IMG/VR virus record: IMGVR_UViG_3300021364_000051
Location: 1 to 42,874 of that record
Length of the DNA stretch: 42,874 nucleotides
Strand: one strand, 5' to 3'
DNA from: a virus
A program made the translations under genes and the position numbers. Of the stretch, positions 38,759 through 42,874 are shown one piece after another (the stretch's first letter is position 1; each line of letters starts with the position of its first letter). The notes under the pieces were generated by a model. The model was not told the origin of the DNA. It searched no databases and worked only from the letters and a program-made list of their open reading frames with translations.

Positions 38759-39430
38759 ATGTCACATTCTTTAGATGATTTAACCATTCAGCATCAGTTG
38801 TGGATTGGTGCAGGAACTGCTCCAATTTTTAGTGCTGGGAAATTAAAAGTGCGTGGATCTGCATGGGTAGAAGGTCCCACAATAATTGGAGAAGGTGCTC
38901 AGTATGCAACACCATCTCCCACAGAACTTGGTAATTTGATGGTTGGGCAGTGTACCAACCCTGATATGAAACCAATTCCATTCTATGCAATGTTTGTAAA
39001 AATATATGCTAGAATACAAGGGTTCTTAAAAACAGACATACTATTGACAGTAAAGTTAATTAAGTCTAAAGTTATATTTACGGAAGTTTTAATGGCAAAG
39101 GTTAAAAACTTTGTTATTGATCATCCAACAAAACCAGATAAACAACTTGTTCATTCTTGTCTTGAAGGACCCGAGAATGCTGTTTATGTGCGAGGAAGAA
39201 CATCTGGAAAAGTGATTACATTACCAGAGTATTGGAGAAAATTAATTGATCCAGCAACAATCTCAGTACATCTTCAGCCAATTGGAGCACATCAGAACGT
39301 TATAATTAAGAGATATAATACAGATGAGATTCATCTTCAAGCAAGTAATGGTCAACCAATTAATTGCTTTTATCACGTTTATGCAGAACGAATTGACGTA
39401 CCACCACTACAAACGGAGATTGATAAATGA
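38759..39430 (+). CDS. Fibre-like virion protein with LEGPE domain, copy 1
   Basis: A 223-residue protein. The first half is beta-rich (IQHQLWIGAGTAPIFSAGK, VEGPTIIGEGAQYATPSP). The second, from KNFVIDHPTKPDKQLVHSCL onwards, has LEGPENAVYVRGRTSG, LPEYWRKLIDPATISVHLQP and INCFYHVYAERID. This domain is common at the C-terminus of fibre and baseplate proteins in marine T4-like phages, where it may act as an assembly or trimerisation unit. It overlaps the next gene, which ends in the same domain, by 4 bases. Confidence 0.72.
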   Translation: MSHSLDDLTIQHQLWIGAGTAPIFSAGKLKVRGSAWVEGPTIIGEGAQYATPSPTELGNLMVGQCTNPDMKPIPFYAMFVKIYARIQGFLKTDILLTVKLIKSKVIFTEVLMAKVKNFVIDHPTKPDKQLVHSCLEGPENAVYVRGRTSGKVITLPEYWRKLIDPATISVHLQPIGAHQNVIIKRYNTDEIHLQASNGQPINCFYHVYAERIDVPPLQTEIDK

Positions 39431-40230
39431 CGGCACCATTTGATTTTAAGTGGTTTGGCACTTTTACTGGACCACAATCTACATCAGGGACATATAATTA
39501 TGATTCATTATCATTAGAAGGAACTTGGCAAACAACTTTACCAACTGATTTAACATTTAAACTGACTGATCTTGCTGCAGTTCTTTTCAATTTTCCTGGA
39601 GACTATGTTGGATTTTATTGTAATGGTGTTTCAACTCAGTTGATGACTCTTGCACATTCAACTGGTCAGATTCCAACATTGAATGTTCAAGCATTGACTT
39701 CAATTTTTAATGGAGATACGATTGTTAACGGTGATGTTATTGCAAATGGATTTGTTTTTGCAAATGGATCAGTAAATTTAGCAGGAATTGGTGATGTTGC
39801 TTCATACTTGACTGCAACAAGAGCAATTGCAACTTCAAAAAAATCTTTTGATATTTCTCATCCTTCAAAAGAAGGGTACAGATTAAGATATGTATGTTTA
39901 GAAGGACCAGATGCTGAAGTTTATACTAGAGGTAAACTAGTAGGTTCTGATACTATTGATTTACCAGATTACTGGAAAGATTTGGTTGATACAGAATCTA
40001 TTGGTGTTACTCTGACTCCAATCGGACATTATCAAGAGTTATTTGTAGAAAAGATTGAATGGGGGAGTAGAATTAAAATTAAGAACAACAGTGCAAATAC
40101 AATTAATTGTAGTTATGTTGTTTATGGCACTAGAAAAGATGTTTCTAAAAACATCTCAGAGTATGAAGGTTATTCTATAGAAGATTATCCAGGCGATAAT
40201 TCAGAATATGTAATTAATGGAGGCAATTAA
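39427..40230 (+). CDS. Fibre-like virion protein with LEGPD domain, copy 2
   Basis: A 267-residue protein, coupled by ATGA. The middle has a short repeat (FNGDTIVNGDVIANGFVFAN) like a small beta-helix, followed by the shared C-terminal domain: KSFDISHPSKEGYRLRYVCL, EGPDAEVYTRGKL, LPDYWKDLVDTESIGVTLTP and INCSYVVYGTRKD. Alignment by eye with the previous gene is clear over about 100 residues, so the two arose by duplication of this domain on different N-termini. Tail-fibre tip or baseplate role inferred. Confidence 0.75.
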   Translation: MTAPFDFKWFGTFTGPQSTSGTYNYDSLSLEGTWQTTLPTDLTFKLTDLAAVLFNFPGDYVGFYCNGVSTQLMTLAHSTGQIPTLNVQALTSIFNGDTIVNGDVIANGFVFANGSVNLAGIGDVASYLTATRAIATSKKSFDISHPSKEGYRLRYVCLEGPDAEVYTRGKLVGSDTIDLPDYWKDLVDTESIGVTLTPIGHYQELFVEKIEWGSRIKIKNNSANTINCSYVVYGTRKDVSKNISEYEGYSIEDYPGDNSEYVINGGN

Positions 40231-40231
40231 A

Positions 40232-41008
40232 ATGGCAACTTTTATTTCTACCTCTCTTAGTGCTACAGATATTCTACAGTTACAAAATACGAGTATCTCC
40301 GCAGAAACTGGTCAAAGAACTGTTCTTGAACAGCAAGGTGTTGTAGTTGATAGTATTAATAAATTTCTTCCTAATATAAAGGAAAGAGATGATCAAATTC
40401 TTGTAATTGTTGATCAAATTAAGGAAAAGCAAAATCAACTTGTCACAATTTCTCAAAGTGCAGCAAATCTTGGATGCTCATTAGCACAGTCTGTTGCCTC
40501 TCTATATTCTAACCATGATGTAATAGCAGGCGTTAGCACTGTAATCGTAGGATATTCAAGTATTACTGTTGGAATTGGAACTATCAAACTTGATGAACTT
40601 CAAGCATTTACTTATCCTAATTTAGAAAATCTTGATGCAACTACAAATAATCCAATTGAAAATGCTGCTGAAGTAAATCTTTCTTCATCAACATCAGGAA
40701 CTGGTTCCGATTCTGAGTTTGAACAAAATGTTGGAAATTCTATTTCACCTGTATATGCAATTAACTCTACATTACATCCACTAGGACAAGAAACGGCTTG
40801 TAATAACTATAGAACGCAAATCGATACACTTTTAAGTGAGATTGAAACTCTGAGAGCAACTGCTGAAATTCCAACGTTGGAATCTGAGGCAACGACTCTC
40901 AAGAATAATCGTAAAAGTTTGCAACTGGAGGCATGGTCTCTCGGTAAAGCACAAAACACTATGTCTTCCAAGGAGGCATCCAACAACGAAATCATAGACC
41001 TGCTATAG
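40232..41008 (+). CDS. Helical virion-region protein, 258 aa
   Basis: ATG 40232 is preceded by GGAGG at a spacing of about 8 bases, so it is preferred to ATG 40217. The protein has long heptad-like helices (VDSINKFLPNIKERDDQILV, IVDQIKEKQNQLVTISQSAA; later LLSEIETLRATAEIPTLESE) with a Ser/Thr/Gly-rich centre. Probably a coiled-coil virion protein. It is the last gene of the tail module. Confidence 0.65.
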   Translation: MATFISTSLSATDILQLQNTSISAETGQRTVLEQQGVVVDSINKFLPNIKERDDQILVIVDQIKEKQNQLVTISQSAANLGCSLAQSVASLYSNHDVIAGVSTVIVGYSSITVGIGTIKLDELQAFTYPNLENLDATTNNPIENAAEVNLSSSTSGTGSDSEFEQNVGNSISPVYAINSTLHPLGQETACNNYRTQIDTLLSEIETLRATAEIPTLESEATTLKNNRKSLQLEAWSLGKAQNTMSSKEASNNEIIDLL

Positions 41009-41010
41009 GG

Positions 41011-41039
41011 TTGACACGGGTTACTGGTCCTGCTATAAT
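41011..41039 (+). promoter_or_regulatory. Perfect consensus promoter for the cpeT unit
   Basis: TTGACA 41011-41016 and TATAAT 41034-41039, 17-base spacing. Transcription should start about 41046. Gene at 41063 follows. Confidence 0.88.
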
Positions 41040-41052
41040 ACGTGGGTAACCC
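41018..41052. promoter_or_regulatory. 7-bp inverted repeat spanning the -10, possible operator
   Basis: GGGTTAC (41018-41024) in the spacer and its complement GTAACCC (41046-41052) at the transcription start surround the -10. Such arms could bind a repressor dimer, and the second arm would form the 5' end of the RNA. Confidence 0.5.
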
Positions 41053-41062
41053 AAGGAAAACC

Positions 41063-41251
41063 ATGGAAGACTATTTGGATAACGTCCTCGTCGATATGAA
41101 CAAAAAGCAGTTTAAACTGTTTTCGATGCTGGGAGATGAAAAACTAATTCCTTGCGATACAACCGATCAGTTTATGTCTGTTCTAAGTTTTATTCGTGAT
41201 AGAGTAGACGAGGATTCTATTTACTATGTGGATTCTTTTGCAAAAGCATGA
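41063..41251 (+). CDS. Small protein upstream of cpeT, 62 aa
   Basis: ATG 41063 with AAGGA 5 bases ahead; an upstream GTG at 41042 lies before the predicted transcript start and is rejected. Reads MEDYLDNVLVDMNKKQFKLF, then CDTTDQFMSVLSFIRDRVDE. A mainly helical, acidic protein. It overlaps cpeT by 4 bases. I recall a similar short protein ahead of cpeT in other cyanophages. Role unknown. Confidence 0.7.
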   Translation: MEDYLDNVLVDMNKKQFKLFSMLGDEKLIPCDTTDQFMSVLSFIRDRVDEDSIYYVDSFAKA

Positions 41252-41721
41252 TTGAAGATTTTATTGAGAAACTGAGAGGAAAATATAATAACTGGTTGCA
41301 AGCATCATCAAGTCCCAGAGATTATTCTCATGTTCACATTATCTGGAAACAAATTGGATCAAATGAACTCACAATTAAACAGTGGTATAATCACGAAGGA
41401 GAATCAAATCCATACCGAACAAGATGGCACAAGGTCTTGACAAACGAAACACAAGATGCTATTATTGTTGAGAACTGGGAAGAAAATTGGAAGCAACATC
41501 ATGAAGAATATGATATGATATTCACTAAAGTAGATAATTTCTATAAAGGAAAACTAATTCATGAAAATCCAATTGTAAGAGGAGACACTATATTGAAAAG
41601 TTTTGTTGAATTTAATGGAGATAAGTACCGAAGCATGGATCAAGGGTGGAGAGGCAACGAACTTATATGGGGTTCAAGACTAATATATGAACTTCAAAAG
41701 GAACATGGGATTGTCGCCTAA
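41248..41721 (+). CDS. cpeT: CpeT-like phycobiliprotein lyase homologue
   Basis: A 157-residue protein of the CpcT/CpeT family. Marks are KYNNWLQASSSPRDYSHVHI near the start, IKQWYNHEGESNPYRTRWHK at about 43-62, and PIVRGDTILKSFVEFNGDKY, then GWRGNELIWGSRLIYELQ at the end. CpeT/CpcT proteins attach or handle phycobilins for phycobiliproteins. Phage versions are shorter than host ones (about 190-200) and their substrate is uncertain; they are thought to keep light harvesting going during infection. Its last 15 bases form the 5' side of a tRNA. Suggests a host with phycoerythrin, i.e. Synechococcus or Prochlorococcus. Confidence 0.8.
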   Translation: MIEDFIEKLRGKYNNWLQASSSPRDYSHVHIIWKQIGSNELTIKQWYNHEGESNPYRTRWHKVLTNETQDAIIVENWEENWKQHHEEYDMIFTKVDNFYKGKLIHENPIVRGDTILKSFVEFNGDKYRSMDQGWRGNELIWGSRLIYELQKEHGIVA

Positions 41722-41778
41722 AGGTCAAGGCCCTCTGCTTATAACGGAGTGATTCAGGTTCAAGTCCTGACAATCCTA
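41707..41778 (+). tRNA. tRNA-Ile (anticodon TAT)
   Basis: All four arms fold. Acceptor GGGATTG/CAATCCT has a G-T first pair; D stem GCCT/AGGC; anticodon stem CTCTG/CGGAG with loop CTTATAA (anticodon TAT at 41740-41742); T stem TCAGG/CCTGA with loop TTCAAGT; discriminator A at 41778. It reads ATA, a codon frequent in this AT-rich genome. Bacteria usually read ATA with a CAT tRNA modified to lysidine, so a TAT anticodon is notable. The CCA end is not encoded. The 5' end overlaps the cpeT stop by 15 bases. Confidence 0.82.
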
Positions 41779-41782
41779 CTTA

Positions 41783-41954
41783 GGAACTTGAGACGTTCCA
41801 ACCAAGGTGCTCATCGGTTCGGATATACCGAAACCCTGTAGGTGAGGATAAACCCCCTTGGATATTCACAACGGAAATTGTGTCTTACTCCATTACAAAC
41901 TGTTAGAATGTTGGGTTTAAATGCCCCACAGCAAGCATTCGGATAAGTGTAATG
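41783..41954 (+). ncRNA. Candidate structured RNA between the two tRNAs
   Basis: No gene fits here, but the stretch is filled with paired segments. GGAAC/GTTCC (41783-41799). CCAAGG (41802-41807) with CCTTGG (41856-41861) enclosing CTCATC (41810-41815) with GGTGAG (41841-41846), itself enclosing GGTTCGG-ATATA-CCG-A-AACC (41816-41835). CACAA/TTGTG (41867-41882, loop CGGAAA). CATTACA (41891-41897) with TGTAATG (41948-41954), enclosing GAATG/CATTC (41906-41940) and TGGG/CCCA. ACAG (41928-41931) could pair with CTGT (41900-41903) as a pseudoknot. No tRNA, tmRNA or group I intron signature is seen. Known cyanophage RNA motifs such as manA or wcaG are possible and were not tested. Confidence 0.6.
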
Positions 41955-41957
41955 TAT

Positions 41958-42040
41958 GGGAGTGTGATGAAACTGGTAAACATACGACACTTAAAATGTC
42001 GCGGCATCGTGCCTTGCGGGTTCAAGTCCCGCCATTCCTA
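41958..42040 (+). tRNA. tRNA-Leu (anticodon TAA)
   Basis: Acceptor GGGAGTG/CATTCCT (two G-T pairs), short D stem ATG/CAT with GG in the loop, anticodon stem CGACA/TGTCG with loop CTTAAAA (anticodon TAA at 41992-41994), long variable arm (GGCATCGTGCC) of a class II tRNA, T stem GCGGG/CCCGC with loop TTCAAGT, discriminator A. It reads UUA, common in AT-rich phage genes. CCA is not encoded. Confidence 0.92.
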
Positions 42041-42047
42041 TTAGTTA

Positions 42048-42090
42048 AACGGTAAACTATGCTATATAGTATTAGTATTACTTTACCGTT
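42048..42090 (+). promoter_or_regulatory. 9-bp inverted repeat abutting the HNH start codon
   Basis: AACGGTAAA (42048-42056) and TTTACCGTT (42082-42090) are perfect complements with a 25-base AT-rich loop. The second arm ends immediately before ATG 42091. It may hide the start of the HNH gene in long transcripts, as known for some T4 homing endonucleases, or terminate the tRNA transcript, though no T tract follows. Confidence 0.65.
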
Positions 42091-42564
42091 ATGGGAAAAC
42101 ATAGAACTTATACTGACGAACAATTTATAGAAGCAGTAAAAACTTCTATGAGTTATAGACAAGTTTTATCTAAACTTGGTTTAAAGGAAGCAGGTGGAAA
42201 TTACTCTGTGATGAAACAGAGAATAAAAAATATGGGTTTAGATACTTCCCATATGACTGGTCAGGCACATTTAAGAGGTAAAAGGCATGAGTGGAATAAA
42301 AAACCAATAGAGACTCTTTTAGTTGACGATAGAGAGCATTCTTATCCATCTCACAAACTTAAATTGCGTCTAATTGTAGAAGGCATCAAACAACATAAGT
42401 GTGAATGTTGTGGTATCACAGAGTGGAACGGTCAACCTACACCCATAGAACTTGACCACATCGATGGAAACCGCTATAATAACACCATTGAGAACCTTCG
42501 GATCCTATGTCCTAACTGCCACGCACAAACCGATACCTATCGTGGGAAAAATAAAAATAAATAA
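42091..42564 (+). CDS. HNH homing endonuclease with N-terminal HTH-like segment
   Basis: A 157-residue protein. The first about 50 residues (TYTDEQFIEAVKTSMSYRQV, then LSKLGLKEAGGNYSVMKQRI) look like a DNA-binding helix-turn-helix. The C-terminal HNH core has CECCGITEWNGQPTPIELDH, IDGNRYNNTIENLRILCPNC, then HAQTDTYRGKN: both CxxC zinc pairs, the catalytic DH and the Asn are present. Typical free-standing phage homing endonuclease. Next to tRNA genes and without homology to neighbouring genes, it is probably an insertion. It differs from the first HNH gene at 4210. Confidence 0.9.
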   Translation: MGKHRTYTDEQFIEAVKTSMSYRQVLSKLGLKEAGGNYSVMKQRIKNMGLDTSHMTGQAHLRGKRHEWNKKPIETLLVDDREHSYPSHKLKLRLIVEGIKQHKCECCGITEWNGQPTPIELDHIDGNRYNNTIENLRILCPNCHAQTDTYRGKNKNK

Positions 42565-42583
42565 TTTGAAAGCATATAGACAA

Positions 42584-42769
42584 ATGAAATCTTTTTTACA
42601 ATTTTCTGAAGATTTTAGGACTTCTCAGAATAAAATTCGTGCTGAAAGAGAGAAAAATTATAATGCTAAAGCACAAGCACATAAAGACAAACTTGCCCAA
42701 CAACAGACAGATAAAGAAAATCGGGAAATCATCAAAAAAGATATTAAAAGAGAATTAGGTATCGAATAA
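42584..42769 (+). CDS. Small helical protein, 61 aa
   Basis: ATG 42584 gives MKSFLQFSEDFRTSQNKIRA followed by a long charged helix (KNYNAKAQAHKDKLAQQQTD, then IIKKDIKRELGIE). The MKSFxQF start occurs in many small T4-like cyanophage proteins. A weak ribosome site (AAAGCATA) precedes it. Function unknown. Confidence 0.65.
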   Translation: MKSFLQFSEDFRTSQNKIRAEREKNYNAKAQAHKDKLAQQQTDKENREIIKKDIKRELGIE

Positions 42770-42779
42770 GTACAAAAAA

Positions 42780-42837
42780 AGACGACTAAATAAACCTATA
42801 GGAATTTAACGCTTAATAAGATGGGTCTTAGTCGTCT
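42780..42837. repeat. 10-bp inverted repeat around a late promoter and start codon
   Basis: AGACGACTAA (42780-42789) and TTAGTCGTCT (42828-42837) are perfect complements, 38 bases apart. The first arm overlaps the late box at 42785; the second lies in codons 3-6 of the gene that starts at 42821. Read-through RNA from upstream could fold and affect that start, whereas RNA from the late promoter would lack the first arm. Confidence 0.6.
42785..42792 (+). promoter_or_regulatory. Late promoter motif
   Basis: ACTAAATA, 28 bases before ATG 42821, resembles the late box with one mismatch at the second position. The next gene is a virion gene, so a late promoter is expected here. Confidence 0.45.
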
Positions 42838-42874
42838 CGATAATTTTTTAAAGAGTACAAAAGGTGAGATTCTA
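42821..42874 (+). CDS. Partial virion structural gene, N-terminus
   Basis: Only 18 codons are in the window: MGLSRLDNFLKSTKGEIL. I recognise this start as that of a large T4-like cyanophage virion structural protein, often annotated simply as a structural or fibre protein, which continues with a beta-helix-like repeat region. It follows a late promoter motif and starts after AATAAG. The rest is beyond the window edge. Confidence 0.65.
   Translation, partial: MGLSRLDNFLKSTKGEIL

Noticed and set aside
41042-41062. GTG start for the small gene before cpeT
   Set aside because: It lies upstream of or at the predicted transcript start and has no ribosome site; ATG 41063 has AAGGA.
41783-41954. 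A third tRNA between the two recognised ones
   Set aside because: Hairpins such as GGTTCGG-ATATA-CCGAAACC do not fit a seven-base T or anticodon loop with matching acceptor ends, and no cloverleaf closes.
41783-42040. Group I intron in the tRNA region
   Set aside because: Both tRNAs are continuous, including the anticodon loops, and I see no P7 core or guanosine-binding signature; the HNH gene is free-standing.
1-42874. Photosystem genes (psbA, psbD, hli), often found in cyanophages
   Set aside because: No translation in any frame shows their motifs in this window; cpeT is the only photosynthesis-related gene seen.
1-42874. Integrase, transposase or attachment site
   Set aside because: No DDE, serine or tyrosine recombinase motif and no duplicated tRNA end were seen; the only mobile-type genes are the two HNH endonucleases.

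Overview
This window is a stretch of a T4-like myovirus genome that infects marine picocyanobacteria (Synechococcus or Prochlorococcus). I base this on T4 core genes (helicase loader gp59, single-strand binding protein gp32, baseplate and neck genes gp53, gp48, gp4, gp54, gp26, gp51, gp5) combined with cyanophage-type host-derived genes (transaldolase talC, a CP12-like protein, a CpeT-like phycobilin lyase homologue, ThyX, PhoH, glutaredoxin) and AT-rich, tightly packed genes with 1-8 base overlaps. All protein identifications are from reading the translations; no database search was run.

Layout. (1) 1-1861: end of one structural gene and a complete adhesin-like protein with an Ig-like and a LamG-like domain. 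(2) 1862-8750: an accessory region of about 24 small genes, including talC, an HNH endonuclease between two terminators, a glutaredoxin, small exported proteins and many cyanophage-specific unknowns. It is punctuated by intrinsic terminators and consensus sigma-70 promoters; three times the promoter -35 hexamer lies in or beside the terminator loop. (3) 8743-14284: thyX followed by a five-gene cluster that encodes NodU/TobZ-type O-carbamoyltransferase as separate domains in the order C-N-N-C-N. (4) 14304-18332: a small conserved protein, PhoH, a RecB-like nuclease, a gp33-like late transcription coactivator, gp59, a DUF1825-like protein and gp32. (5) 18359-21379 (minus strand): gp53, gp48, an unknown and gp4, facing gp32 and divergent from gp54. 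(6) 21419-41008: the baseplate hub and tail-tip module: gp54, gp26, gp51, two very large paralogous tail proteins with peptidoglycan hydrolase domains, a gp27-like hub protein, a CP12-tail protein, gp5 without lysozyme, a separate beta-helix spike, two fibre-like proteins with a shared C-terminal domain, and a coiled protein. (7) 41009-42874: a strong promoter with a small gene and cpeT, then two tRNAs flanking about 170 bases of dense hairpins, a second HNH endonuclease, a small protein, and the first 18 codons of another virion gene.

How it works together. talC and the CP12-like protein fit the known cyanophage strategy of moving host carbon from the Calvin cycle to the pentose phosphate pathway to supply nucleotides, which thyX would use. 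Early and middle genes are driven by sigma-70 type promoters; structural genes have T4-like late promoter motifs (NATAAATA). The tail tip carries a transglycosylase, an amidase, an M23-like domain and a SleB-like domain for crossing the cyanobacterial wall.

The points most worth follow-up are the split carbamoyltransferase cluster, the terminator/promoter fusion units, the structured RNA between the tRNAs, the CP12 tail embedded in the baseplate operon, and the paralogous multi-hydrolase tail proteins with their glycine-rich repeat array.
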